Part shown: positions 52,322-61,184 of the stretch, one piece after another
Position numbering within the stretch: the stretch's first letter is position 1
Layout of the letters: each line of letters starts with the position of its first letter
From: Bradyrhizobium sp. NAS96.2
GTDB lineage: Bacteria > Pseudomonadota > Alphaproteobacteria > Rhizobiales > Xanthobacteraceae
Assembly: GCF_001908235.1 (NCBI RefSeq)
Contig: NZ_LGHK01000087.1
Location: 1 to 63,073 of the forward strand
Length of the DNA: 63,073 nucleotides
Reading direction: 5' to 3'
Notes under the pieces: model-generated
The model's database searches: none
Seen by the model: the letters and a program-made list of their open reading frames with translations, nothing else
Told to the model about the DNA's origin: nothing
Translations under genes and position numbers: made by a program

Positions 52322-53263
52322 ATGGAAATTCGTAATCTCGGCGGCTCCGGCCTGCGCGTGTCCGCGGTCGGCATCGGCTGCAACAATTTCGGCCAGCGCA
52401 CCGATCTGGAAACCTCGCGCAAGGTGATCCACAAGGCGATCGATCTCGGCATCACCCTGTTCGACACCGCCGACATCTATGCGGGCATGGGCGGCTCGGA
52501 AACCGTGCTCGGCAGCGTGCTGGGCGATCGCCGCAAGGACATCGTGCTCGCCACCAAATTCTCCAAGCCGATGGCGACCGACGGCACCAAGCAGGGCGCC
52601 TCGCGGCGCTACATCATGTCCGCGGTAGAGGCGAGCCTCACCCGCCTGAAGACCGACTACATCGATCTCTACCAGCAGCACGATTACGATCCGCTCACGC
52701 CGATCGACGAGACGCTGCGCGCGCTCGACGATCTCGTGCGTCAGGGCAAGGTGCGCTACATCGGCAACTCCAACTTCCCGGCATGGCGGATCGCGGAAGC
52801 CGAATACGTCGCGCGTCAGATCAACGTCAACCGCTTCGTGTCCTGCCAGGACGAATACAGCCTCGTGGTGCGCGGCATCGAGAAGGACCTGCTGCCGGCG
52901 GCGCAGCAATACAATCTCGGCCTGCTGCCGTTCTTTCCGCTCGCCAGCGGCCTCTTGACCGGCAAGTACCAGCGCGGCACCGCCGCGCCCGCCGACACCC
53001 GCTTCGCGAAGGCGCCGGCGTTGAAGGATCGCTACGTTACGCCGCGCAACGAAGACATCGTCGAGAAGCTGCAGGCCTTCGCGAGCGAGCGCGGCCACAC
53101 CATGCTCGAGCTCGCTTTCTCCTGGCTCGCCGCCCGCCCGCAAGTCGCGAGCGTCATCGCCGGCGCGACACGCCCCGAGCAGATCGAGCAGAACGTGAGA
53201 GCGATCAGCTGGAAGCTGAGCGCGGAGGAGATGGCGGAGATCGATCGGATTACGAAGGGGTAG
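52322..53263 (+). CDS. Aldo/keto reductase
   Basis: 313 residues, a TIM-barrel NADPH oxidoreductase. The catalytic tetrad is present: D48 (FDTADIY), Y53, K79 (ATKFSKPM) and H120 (YQQHDYDP). It is close to the YghZ/Tas-like subgroup. AGGA lies 7 bases before the ATG. It is preceded by the tandem 17-bp repeats. Substrate unknown; aldehyde or ketone reduction is likely. Confidence 0.92.
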   Translation: MEIRNLGGSGLRVSAVGIGCNNFGQRTDLETSRKVIHKAIDLGITLFDTADIYAGMGGSETVLGSVLGDRRKDIVLATKFSKPMATDGTKQGASRRYIMSAVEASLTRLKTDYIDLYQQHDYDPLTPIDETLRALDDLVRQGKVRYIGNSNFPAWRIAEAEYVARQINVNRFVSCQDEYSLVVRGIEKDLLPAAQQYNLGLLPFFPLASGLLTGKYQRGTAAPADTRFAKAPALKDRYVTPRNEDIVEKLQAFASERGHTMLELAFSWLAARPQVASVIAGATRPEQIEQNVRAISWKLSAEEMAEIDRITKG

Positions 53264-53271
53264 TTACTTGC

Positions 53272-53393
53272 GTCGTCCCGGCGCAGGCCGGGACCCATAA
53301 CCACAAATGCCGGTGGTTAGCCCGCGCTGGGGCCACAGCTCGTTCCAACAAATATCAGCGGTGGTAATGGGTCCCGGCCTTCGCCGGGACGAC
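53272..53393. repeat. Intergenic palindrome, family B, copy 2
   Basis: Begins GTCGTCCCGGCGCAGGCCGG and ends with TTCGCCGGGACGAC; compare 37851-37982. It separates the convergent AKR and DUF1501 genes. Confidence 0.75.
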
Positions 53394-53410
53394 ACCATTG
53401 TTGTGGCGGC

Positions 53411-54634
53411 TCACACCACCAACCCCTTCATCGGCTTCGCCGGCGCGCTGTCTGGAAACACCGTATCCGCCAGCACGCGCTCGCCGAGGCCGAACTGATC
53501 GTGCAGCACGCCCTTGATCACGGCGCGGAGGTCAGTGGTCGGGGCGAGGTCGCGGGCCTGGTAGAGATTGGCTACCTTCAGCCCCGGCCAATCGGTGATC
53601 ATGCGGCCGCCATTGACAGCGCCGCCGGCGAGCAGCGCGATGGTGCCGGTGCCGTGGTCGGTGCCCTCGGTGCCGTTGATGCGCGCGGTGCGGCCGAACT
53701 CGGTGGCGACCACGATCACGGTGTCGCGCCAGCGCGCGCCGAGACCGCTCTGGAATTCCGCCAGCGCGCCGTCGAGACCGCCGAGCAGTTGCGCGAGGCG
53801 GCCGACCGGGCCGCCCTCATTGGCGTGTGTATCCCAGCCGTCGAAGGCGAGCGCGCCGATCCGCGGGCCGTCATCCGCCGCCATCAGCTTGGCGGCTCCG
53901 CGCGCCACCAGCCGCATCGCTGCCACGCCGCCGCCGCCGGGCTTCGGCTTCATTTCATCGCCCTGCGCCTGCTTCTCGAGCTGCAAGCCCTGCGTCAGCG
54001 CGCTCGCCAGCCTCGGATCGCGGTGCTGATAGAGATCGAGCAACCGCATCGCGGTGTCGTCCGCCGCCTGCGGCAACGCGGTCGGCGCCCAGCCGACGGT
54101 TGGCGCTGCGCCACGCAACACCAGCGGCGTGGTCGGGCCGACCGCGAGCGCGCTCGTCACCCGTTCGCCCTTCGGCAATGCTTCGAGCGCGCGGTTGAGC
54201 CAGCCGGACTGCACGCGGCCGGGACCGGGGAAGCCGCTCTCCAGCACATCCTGGCCATCAAAGTGTGAGCGGTCGCGATACGAAGTCGCAACCGCGTGCA
54301 CGACCGCGGCCTGCTTGGCGCGGTACATCCGTGCGAATTCCGGCATCGCCGGATGCAGGCCGAAGAACTGATCGAGCATCACGGCCGCGTTCGGTCCATC
54401 GGCTTTCAGCGCGATCGCGCCGTGCAGGCCGGCATAGTCGGGGTCACCGATCGGCGCAACAGTGGCAAGGCCATCGAGCGCGCCGCGCAGGATGATGGTG
54501 ACGAATCGCGGATCGCGGCCATCGGCGGCGCGCGCGAATTTCGGCAAGTAGGCCCAGGCCGCAAAGGAGGCGCCGCCGAGCAGCAGCGCGCGCCGCGACG
54601 TCGCCTGCATCGTCAGGCTCTCGGAGCAATCCAT
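53411..54634 (-). CDS. DUF1501-family protein, Tat-exported
   Basis: 407 residues. A twin-arginine signal TSRRALLLGGASFAAWAYL near the N-terminus points to Tat export. The core is sulfatase/alkaline phosphatase-like in fold, with repeated FDGWDTHANEGGPVGRLAQL and EFGRTARINGTEGTDHGTG. AGGAG lies 6 bases before the ATG at 54634, and the preceding DUF1800 gene ends 2 bases earlier, so they form an operon. The pair DUF1800-DUF1501 is common in many bacteria, with an unknown joint role at the cell surface. Confidence 0.9.
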   Translation of the reverse strand: MDCSESLTMQATSRRALLLGGASFAAWAYLPKFARAADGRDPRFVTIILRGALDGLATVAPIGDPDYAGLHGAIALKADGPNAAVMLDQFFGLHPAMPEFARMYRAKQAAVVHAVATSYRDRSHFDGQDVLESGFPGPGRVQSGWLNRALEALPKGERVTSALAVGPTTPLVLRGAAPTVGWAPTALPQAADDTAMRLLDLYQHRDPRLASALTQGLQLEKQAQGDEMKPKPGGGGVAAMRLVARGAAKLMAADDGPRIGALAFDGWDTHANEGGPVGRLAQLLGGLDGALAEFQSGLGARWRDTVIVVATEFGRTARINGTEGTDHGTGTIALLAGGAVNGGRMITDWPGLKVANLYQARDLAPTTDLRAVIKGVLHDQFGLGERVLADTVFPDSAPAKPMKGLVV

Positions 54635-54636
54635 CG

Positions 54637-56205
54637 TCATCTCCTCTGGAATTCCGGCGACATCAGCAGCAGCGCCAGCGCCTGCTGCCGCGATTCCGCG
54701 CGCTCGATGGTGCGCCGCGTCTCCGGCGCGGCGGCATCCGCGGCAACGAGTTCGAGCAGGTCGCGCGGGTCGAACCGGTCGGCCAGCTGGGAGGCGAGCT
54801 GCGCCGAAATGTCGAGCCTGAGCTTGATGCCTTCAGGCGCCGCCCAGGCCGCCGCGGTGTCCGGGAAACCGTTCGGCCCAGCCGGCGACCACAGCGGCTG
54901 GCCTAGCAGATTGAGGCCGTTCAGATAACGGCCCGGATCTTCGGGATTGCGCGCCAGCAGCCGGCCGGAGGCGAGCAGGAATTCGTAAGGCGAGCGCATT
55001 TTCGTCAGCGGCGCCTGCCACGCCTCGTTGGACTGAACGAGCGCGGTGGCGAGCGCCCTGAGATCGCCGTCGGTCCTGGTGAAGGTGTCCTGCAGCTTCG
55101 CCACCAGCGCCGGCGGCGGATCGTCGGCAACGAAGTGACGGGCGAATTTGGTTGCGATGAATTTCGCGGTCGAAGGATGCCGCGCGATGTCGGACAGCAC
55201 CGCCTCACCCTGCGCGATGCCGGCCTGCGCATAGGTCTTGCCCAGCACCTGCTGCGGCCCCGGCTGATGTGCATTGGCGTTGAACACGAAGCTGCCGGGC
55301 GTGCCGAGCTGGCCACGACGGCCGGCGAAGGTCCAGCCGGTGATGACGCGCGCCAGCGCCGTGACGTCGTCCTGGGTGTAGCCGCCGCCGACGCCGAGCG
55401 TATGCAGTTCCATGATCTCGCGCGCGAGGTTCTCGTTCAGGCCGCGATTGCGGTTGATGCCGGCGCGCGACTCCGGCCCGAGCGATTGCTGGTTGTCGAG
55501 GAAGAACAGCATTGCCGGATGCTGCTCGACGGCTTTCAGCATGTCTGAGAAACGGCCGAGCACGTGCGGGCGGATCGCTTCGCGCTCGAACGAGCCGGCC
55601 CACATCCGCGCCAGCGCACCCTTGTTGGCGGAGATGCAGAAGTGGTTGGACCAGAACACCACGAGCCGCTCGACGAAGCCGCAATCGGCGACCACGCCGC
55701 GTTGCAGCCGCGCCAGCGCCTCGGCGCGGAACGTCTTCTGGATGATGTTGAGCGGCTGCGCCGGCGGCTTCGGTGGACCAGCCTGTGGCTGCATCGCGGC
55801 GGACGGCGTCATCGCCGCATTGGCGCCATCGGCGGCCTGCGGCTGCATCGCCGGGTCCTTCCCCGCGATCTCCTTGGCGGCTGACGGCAGCGACAGATTG
55901 CGCCGCTGCTGTGGCTTCGCATCCGGCCCCTGCGGCGGCGTCTCGCTCGCGCCTTGCTGCGCGGCTTTCGCGGCGTTGCGCGCCTGCTGGATCTCGAACT
56001 GATAGTCGAACACCTGCCTGCCGAGCTCGGGCGTCGAGAGCAGGCCCGGCACTTCGAGCAGCGCGCCGTTCGGATGCGCCAGTTCCGCCAGCACGAAACC
56101 GCGCGGATCGGAGGCCGCGTTGATGAAGTCGCCGGACGCCCCGCCGCGGGCACCGAATCCAAACCGGTTGAGGGCAATCAGCGCGGCTTGCGAATCACGG
56201 GCCAT
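54637..56205 (-). CDS. DUF1800-family protein
   Basis: 522 residues. The family core appears as NLAREIMELHTLGVGGGYTQ then DDVTALARVITGWTFAGRRG, with WSNHFCIS and KFARHFVADDPP segments. A Pro/Gln/Ala-rich insert lies near residues 85-150. No classical signal peptide is present. AAGGGA lies before the ATG. It is followed directly by the DUF1501 gene. Confidence 0.9.
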   Translation of the reverse strand: MARDSQAALIALNRFGFGARGGASGDFINAASDPRGFVLAELAHPNGALLEVPGLLSTPELGRQVFDYQFEIQQARNAAKAAQQGASETPPQGPDAKPQQRRNLSLPSAAKEIAGKDPAMQPQAADGANAAMTPSAAMQPQAGPPKPPAQPLNIIQKTFRAEALARLQRGVVADCGFVERLVVFWSNHFCISANKGALARMWAGSFEREAIRPHVLGRFSDMLKAVEQHPAMLFFLDNQQSLGPESRAGINRNRGLNENLAREIMELHTLGVGGGYTQDDVTALARVITGWTFAGRRGQLGTPGSFVFNANAHQPGPQQVLGKTYAQAGIAQGEAVLSDIARHPSTAKFIATKFARHFVADDPPPALVAKLQDTFTRTDGDLRALATALVQSNEAWQAPLTKMRSPYEFLLASGRLLARNPEDPGRYLNGLNLLGQPLWSPAGPNGFPDTAAAWAAPEGIKLRLDISAQLASQLADRFDPRDLLELVAADAAAPETRRTIERAESRQQALALLLMSPEFQRR

Positions 56206-56308
56206 CAGAATTCCCTTAACGGCCTATCCCGGCTATATCAGTTGCCGGCATCATAGCGCGGTCCGGGATGAACCCGAGATTAATTCGTGCATTAAATCGC
56301 GGTTAGAA

Positions 56309-56524
56309 ATGGACCTCTCGTCAACCGATCGTTCCGAACAAGTCTCGCCGCGCCGCCTCGCCTGCACGGCCTGCGGCAGCGAGTTTTCCTGCTCGCTCAC
56401 GGGATCGTGCTGGTGCTCCGACGAGAGCTTTCGCCTGCCGATGCCGAGCGACGGCACCGACTGCCTGTGCCCGGCATGCTTGCGGAAACTGGCGGAACAG
56501 CAAGCAGCGGTGGGCGGCAAGTGA
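56309..56524 (+). CDS. Cysteine-rich CWC-family protein
   Basis: 71 residues. The Cys set LACTACGSEFSC, then GSCWCSDESFRLP and CLCPACL, eight to nine cysteines in a small protein, is the CWC-type zinc-binding pattern. The stop overlaps by GTGA the start of the following HAD gene. The ATG at 56309 is the only sensible start. Function unknown; metal binding is likely. Confidence 0.82.
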   Translation: MDLSSTDRSEQVSPRRLACTACGSEFSCSLTGSCWCSDESFRLPMPSDGTDCLCPACLRKLAEQQAAVGGK

Positions 56525-57207
56525 ACATACATGTGAACACACCCTGGACCGTCGACGCTGTCCTGCTCGACATGGACGGCACGCTGCTCGACACCGAGAA
56601 GGTTTACTTCGACAGCCTGGTCGCAGCGCTCAATGCATGCGGCTACACCGACGACGTCGTCGCGCTGTGCCATTCCATGGTCGGCCTGCCCGGCCCGGTC
56701 TGCGAGACGATGCTGCGCGATCATTACGGCACTGAGTTTCCGCTTGCCGAGGTCAATCGCGCCTTCATCATTACCCGCGATCGCATGTTCAACGCCGGCC
56801 TGCCGCTCAAGCCCGGTACGATCGAGCTGCTCGACGGCCTTGCCGCCGCCGACTGCCGGACCGCGATCGTGACCTCGTCATCGCGCCGTACGGCCGAGCG
56901 CCATCTCACCCTCGCCGGCATCCGCGACCGCTTCGAGACGCTACTGACGCTTGACGACGTGACGCACGGCAAGCCCGACCCCGCGCTCTATCTCAAGGCC
57001 GCCGCACGGCTCGGCGTGCTACCTGCGGCCTGCATCGCGGTGGAGGACTCCAACCACGGCGTCTCCGCCGCGCATGCTGCCGGCGCGATCACGCTGATGG
57101 TCCCCGACATGGCGCCGCCAACCGAAGAGACTCGCGCAAAATGCGCGGCCGTGCTGCCCGACCTCAATGCCGTGCTGGCGCTGCTGCAGGAGCGCGGCGC
57201 GCTTTAA
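56521..57207 (+). CDS. HAD-superfamily phosphatase (beta-phosphoglucomutase type)
   Basis: 228 residues. Motif I is LLDMDGTLLDTE (nucleophile D in DMDGT), motif II VTSSS, motif III K in GKPDPALY and motif IV VEDSNHG, the subfamily I pattern with a helical cap. It may dephosphorylate a sugar phosphate or related metabolite. A GTG at 56521 overlaps the CWC stop (GTGA), so they are translationally coupled; another GTG lies at 56533. Confidence 0.9.
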   Translation: MNIHVNTPWTVDAVLLDMDGTLLDTEKVYFDSLVAALNACGYTDDVVALCHSMVGLPGPVCETMLRDHYGTEFPLAEVNRAFIITRDRMFNAGLPLKPGTIELLDGLAAADCRTAIVTSSSRRTAERHLTLAGIRDRFETLLTLDDVTHGKPDPALYLKAAARLGVLPAACIAVEDSNHGVSAAHAAGAITLMVPDMAPPTEETRAKCAAVLPDLNAVLALLQERGAL

Positions 57208-57323
57208 GCGTCATTGCAAGCAATTCGGGTACCACGCTCGTGGGTTACGCCGGAGCCGCCATCGGACCGCGCTTTGCGCAGACCCGGTGGGCTAACCCAC
57301 CATACGCACCATCGCGATCCCGC

Positions 57324-58511
57324 TCAGATCGTTCGCACCTTCGATGACTTCGCGGTCTTTGCGCGTTTCGCCGCGGCGTGACTATTGCGCGCCGCGTGGC
57401 GGCTGCGCGTCTTCGCGTCCAGCGCAGCCTGTCGCGTTTTGCCGCCACCGCGGTGAGCGGCGTATTCCTTGCCATCGATCGGCGCCAGATGGGGCGGGTC
57501 AAAATCGAGATAGGGGCGCGCGACACCAAACTCCTTGCCGTGCGCGTCGACCCATTTCCAGAGCTTTTCCGACGATCTCCAACGGTCGTCGCGTGTCGCA
57601 CCGTCGATGCTGACGATATCGGCCGCGAGCCCATGGCCGTAACCGCCGCGGAAGCTGCCGCCGTGATACGACTTGTTGCTGGCCGCCTTCAGCCCGCTTG
57701 CAATCGACTGGCGGTAGTCATCGCGGAAGGCGCTGGTGATGCCGGGCGACAGGCCGGCCTGTTCCGCCGCGAGAAGCGCATGAAAGAGCTTCAGCTTGAA
57801 GCTCCGATCGACGCCTCCCATGACGTAGTCCATCATCGGCATGCCGGCTCTTTCGGCCGCCTTGGTGTCCTTCCAGGCGAAATCCTCATCGACGAGCCTG
57901 GTGAAAGTTCTGGTGACCGTCACCATCTTCTTCTTTCTCTTGACCGTCACCTGCCTTTGCTCCGGCACCTTGATGGTGTCTTCCTTGGGCGTCCTTTGAT
58001 AGAGCGCCCACAGATAGCGATCGATGCAGGCGTTGACGTCCCAGCACTCGTCCAGGATTTCGACGGAGTCCACCGCCGGCTTGACCACGCGAGGCTCCGG
58101 ATCCGGCCTGTTCGCTGCCGGCGCCTGCAGCGGTTGAATGTCCAGCGGCAGCGCCGGATTGGTCAACGCGGCCTCGACGACAGGTTCGGTCTCGTGCACG
58201 GTCGGCGCAGCATGGGCGGTCGCCACCGCCTCCTGTCCGCTCGTGGTCGGTGCATGAGGGCCGTCAACGGCAGCGTTCGACGTGGCAGTTGCTGGTGACG
58301 TCGCCGATACGGCATCGGCGACGACAGCAGGTGCGCCGGACTCATCAACTGATGCACCGGTAACTGATGCACCGGTAACTGACGCATCGGTAACTGACGC
58401 ACCGATCTTCTCGATGCCAGCCGAACCGAACGCCGCATACCACGAGACAAGACAGCCCGACAGAACGACCGTCCCGCTCAACGCTGCCGCCCGCACCCGC
58501 CGCGAATTCAT
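57324..58511 (-). CDS. Lipoprotein with M15-like peptidase domain
   Basis: 395 residues. The N-terminus ends with a lipobox LSGC (C20). A long, low-complexity linker (about 30-150) with repeats of (T/G)ASV follows, coded by 15-base tandem repeats, then a charged segment KRKKKMVTV (about 191-199). The C-terminal domain (about 235-350) has zinc-ligand-like residues H293 and D298 in GHGLAADIV, H341 in DPPHLAP, and R263 in FRDDYRQ, the VanY/M15 peptidase pattern, so it may cut peptidoglycan peptides. A basic tail ends the protein. It stands alone. Confidence 0.78.
   Translation of the reverse strand: MNSRRVRAAALSGTVVLSGCLVSWYAAFGSAGIEKIGASVTDASVTGASVTGASVDESGAPAVVADAVSATSPATATSNAAVDGPHAPTTSGQEAVATAHAAPTVHETEPVVEAALTNPALPLDIQPLQAPAANRPDPEPRVVKPAVDSVEILDECWDVNACIDRYLWALYQRTPKEDTIKVPEQRQVTVKRKKKMVTVTRTFTRLVDEDFAWKDTKAAERAGMPMMDYVMGGVDRSFKLKLFHALLAAEQAGLSPGITSAFRDDYRQSIASGLKAASNKSYHGGSFRGGYGHGLAADIVSIDGATRDDRWRSSEKLWKWVDAHGKEFGVARPYLDFDPPHLAPIDGKEYAAHRGGGKTRQAALDAKTRSRHAARNSHAAAKRAKTAKSSKVRTI
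58347..58406. repeat. Four 15-bp tandem repeats inside the lipoprotein gene
   Basis: Units such as AACTGATGCACCGGT at 58347, 58362, 58377 and 58392 encode the repeated five-residue motif around ASVT in the linker. Copy number should vary by slippage while keeping the frame. Confidence 0.85.
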
Positions 58512-58656
58512 TATCCCAGCCTCCACGGGCTCTTCTGGAGCCAGATTGCAAGCATGTGACGATGCGGATTGTCTGCTCTCGGCGTGGTCGCGCAATGGCA
58601 AAAGAAGGTTAACGACCCTTCTTTCCGAACGATGTTGCCCGAATGCAACTCGTACC

Positions 58657-59251
58657 CTACCCCCGTTTCCGTCCCGGCTTCGCCCGCGCCGTCTCGATCA
58701 GCGTGCGCGCAGCCTCGCCAGCCGTCTCCATGTAGCTGGCGTCGCGATGCAGCAGCACCACGGCGAACGAGCCATCCAGCAGCAGCAGGATCTGCCGCGC
58801 CAGCTTGAGCGGGTCGGCGATCCCTTGCTCCGCGAAGGTCGCGCGCAGCCAGTCCTCGAACTTCTTCTTGTGCGCGGCGCCGATCCGGATCGCGGGATGC
58901 CGGCAGGTTGGCGAGCTCGGCCGAGGTGCGCAGGAAGCCGCAACCCTTCCATTTCGGATGCCGCGCCGAGCGCGCGAGGTTCGTGAAGATCGCCTCGACC
59001 TTCGTAGGCAGGCCGCCCTCGGCCTCCGCGAACCATGTCCGGAACAGCGCGAGATTCGGCTGGTCGCGCGCGGCGAGGTAGGCGGCGACCAAATCGTCCT
59101 TGCTCTTGAAGTGATAATACAGCGTGCGCTTGGTGAGGCCGGCCTTGGCGGCGACCTCGTCGACGCTGACGCGGCGGATGCCTTCATTGTAGAACAGCGC
59201 GCTCGCCGCCTGGACGATGCGCGCGCGGGTGGGCTCGGAGGGTCTGGGCAT
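58657..59251 (-). pseudogene. TetR-family regulator with a frameshift
   Basis: The N-terminal half (from 59251) carries the helix-turn-helix VSVDEVAAKAGLTKRTLYYHF and runs to ELANLPA; the C-terminal half (HPAIRIGAAHKKKFE to AKPGRKRG) is in another frame. The change lies near 58902-58908 and needs either two bases lost or one gained. Both halves are intact, so the frameshift may be recent or a sequencing error. It is divergent from an enoyl-CoA hydratase with a dyad between. A longer start would lie inside the dyad. Confidence 0.8.
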
Positions 59252-59260
59252 CCATCGTAT

Positions 59261-59282
59261 GTATACTAACCAGTGAATATAC
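59261..59282. promoter_or_regulatory. Imperfect dyad, candidate TetR operator
   Basis: A 22-base segment with the ends GTATAC and ATATAC around ACTAACCAGT, with 16 of 22 positions symmetrical. It overlaps the start region of the TetR gene and lies 58 bases before the enoyl-CoA hydratase ATG. Confidence 0.6.
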
Positions 59283-59340
59283 ACAAATTGCCGCTCACCC
59301 TACATTCCACTCCGACACATACGAATGCCGGAGACTGCAC

Positions 59341-60132
59341 ATGCCCGAACCCATCCTGCTCGAAATCAAAGACGGGATCGCCCTGATTACCCTGAACCGT
59401 CCCGCGCAGCTCAACGCGCTGAACTACGCGCTGATCGATCAGCTGATGGCGGCACTCGACCGCATCGAGGGCGATGCCGCGGTGCGCGCGGTGATCCTGA
59501 CCGGCGCCGGCGAGCGCGCGTTCTCGGCGGGCGCCGACATCAAGGAATTCTCCGACAGCGTCAAACAGGGAGCGGCCATCGCGGTGCGCGACTTCGTCCG
59601 CCGGGGACAAGCCATGACCGCGCGACTCGAGGCGTTCAAGAAGCCCGTCATCGCCGCGGTCAACGGGCTCGCCTTCGGCGGCGGCTGCGAGATCACGGAA
59701 GCTGTGCATCTCGCCATCGCCAGCGACCGCGCGCTGTTTGCAAAACCCGAGATCAAGCTCGGCATGCCCCCGACCTTCGGCGGGACGCAGCGGCTGCCGC
59801 GGCTGGCGGGCCGCAAGCGCGGGCTCGAACTGCTGCTGGCAGGCGATCCATTCCCGCCCGAGCACGCGCGCGAGATCGGGCTGATCAACAGCATCGTGCC
59901 GCACGATCAATTGCTGACGGCGGCGCGCGAGCTCGCCGGCCGTATCACCAGGCATTCGCCTGGTGCCGTCGCTACCACCATCACCGCGGTGACGCGCGGA
60001 CTCAACATGCCGATTGCCGAGGGCCTCCTGGTCGAGAGCGAGCAGTTCGCCGCACTGGTGCCGAGCCGCGATCTCGCCGAGGGCCTGGCGGCGTGGAAGG
60101 AGCGGCGGCCGGCGACGTATGTGGGGGCGTAA
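59341..60132 (+). CDS. Enoyl-CoA hydratase/isomerase
   Basis: 263 residues of the crotonase family. FSAGADIKEF is the oxyanion motif, and both conserved Glu are present (GGGCEITEA and KPEIKLG), so hydratase activity is likely, unlike the gene at 22100. GGAGA lies close to the ATG. The divergent, now broken TetR gene is the probable regulator. It may take part in fatty or aromatic acid breakdown. Confidence 0.92.
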   Translation: MPEPILLEIKDGIALITLNRPAQLNALNYALIDQLMAALDRIEGDAAVRAVILTGAGERAFSAGADIKEFSDSVKQGAAIAVRDFVRRGQAMTARLEAFKKPVIAAVNGLAFGGGCEITEAVHLAIASDRALFAKPEIKLGMPPTFGGTQRLPRLAGRKRGLELLLAGDPFPPEHAREIGLINSIVPHDQLLTAARELAGRITRHSPGAVATTITAVTRGLNMPIAEGLLVESEQFAALVPSRDLAEGLAAWKERRPATYVGA

Positions 60133-60150
60133 CCCGGCTCATTCCGCATC

Positions 60151-60236
60151 CGTCATTGCGAGGAGCGAAGCGACGAAGCAATCCATCCATCCGTTATGCC
60201 GGAGAGATGGATTGCTTCGCTTCGCTCGCAATGACG
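60151..60236. repeat. REP-like hairpin, family A, copy 3
   Basis: CGTCATTGCGAGGAGCGAAG and the inverse CTTCGCTCGCAATGACG are the ends, as at 8456 and 17379. It lies between convergent genes. Confidence 0.8.
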
Positions 60237-60256
60237 GTGGATAGACTCCCTTCGCC

Positions 60257-60964
60257 CTACCGCACCACTGCCGCGGTCTGCCCGAACAGCAGCTTGCGCT
60301 CTTCCTCGGTGCGGATCGCGGGCTGGCCGAAATTCGGGTTGACCTCCTTGGCCTTGGCATAGGCGCGCTCGGTCGCGGGGCGCTTGCCGATCGTCTCCAG
60401 CCAACGCTTCAGATGCGGGAAGTCGTCAATCTCCTGGCCCTGGTTCTTGTAGGGCACGACCCAGGGATAGCTCGCCATGTCGGCGATCGAATAGTCGCCG
60501 GCGATGAATTCGCGGTCGGCTAGGCGCTTGTTGAGCACGCCGTAGAGCCGGTTGGTCTCGTTGACGTAACGGTCGATCGCGTAGGGCAGCTTCTCGACCG
60601 CGTAGTTGCGGAAGTGATGGTTCTGCCCGGCCATCGGCCCGAGCCCGCCCATCTGCCAGAACGTCCACTGGATCGCGTCATAGCGGCCGTAGAGATCTTC
60701 GGGCAGGAATTTTCCGGTCTTCTCGGCGAGATAGAGCAGGATCGCGCCGGATTCGAACAAGGAGATCGGCTTGCCGCCGCCCTTCGGGGCGTGATCGACG
60801 ATGGCCGGAATGCGGTTGTTCGGCGCGACCTGCAGGAAATCCGGCTTGAACTGATCGCCCTTGCCGATGTTCACCGGGAAAATCTTGTACTCCAATCCGG
60901 TCTCTTCGAGGAACATCGTTATCTTGTGACCGTTCGGCGTGGACCAATAGTGGAGGTCGATCAT
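60257..60964 (-). CDS. yfcG: Glutathione-dependent disulfide-bond oxidoreductase
   Basis: 235 residues, nu-class glutathione transferase like E. coli YfcG/YghU. The signature STPNGHKITMFLEE (T9, N11), FESGAILLYLAEKTGKFL and GGLGPMAGQNHHF are diagnostic. These proteins reduce disulfides with glutathione. The ATG at 60964 matches the family; a longer frame runs upstream. It is transcribed alone. Confidence 0.93.
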   Translation of the reverse strand: MIDLHYWSTPNGHKITMFLEETGLEYKIFPVNIGKGDQFKPDFLQVAPNNRIPAIVDHAPKGGGKPISLFESGAILLYLAEKTGKFLPEDLYGRYDAIQWTFWQMGGLGPMAGQNHHFRNYAVEKLPYAIDRYVNETNRLYGVLNKRLADREFIAGDYSIADMASYPWVVPYKNQGQEIDDFPHLKRWLETIGKRPATERAYAKAKEVNPNFGQPAIRTEEERKLLFGQTAAVVR

Positions 60965-61184
60965 GGGCGTAATCCTGCATTTCCAGGGATTGCTGACGCA
61001 TCCGTGAAAAAGATGCGAATGCATGAAGTTGGGCGCAAAGCGGCAGCCAAGTCAATGGCGGCGCATTGCACAGCGCGCGAATGTGATCTGCAAACAACGC
61101 AAGCGCCCGATTGAGCCGCGCCCCGATTGAACCTAGGCTCCGCGTGCTTCGTATTGAAAAATTTTCAGAACAAGGGGGATTATG

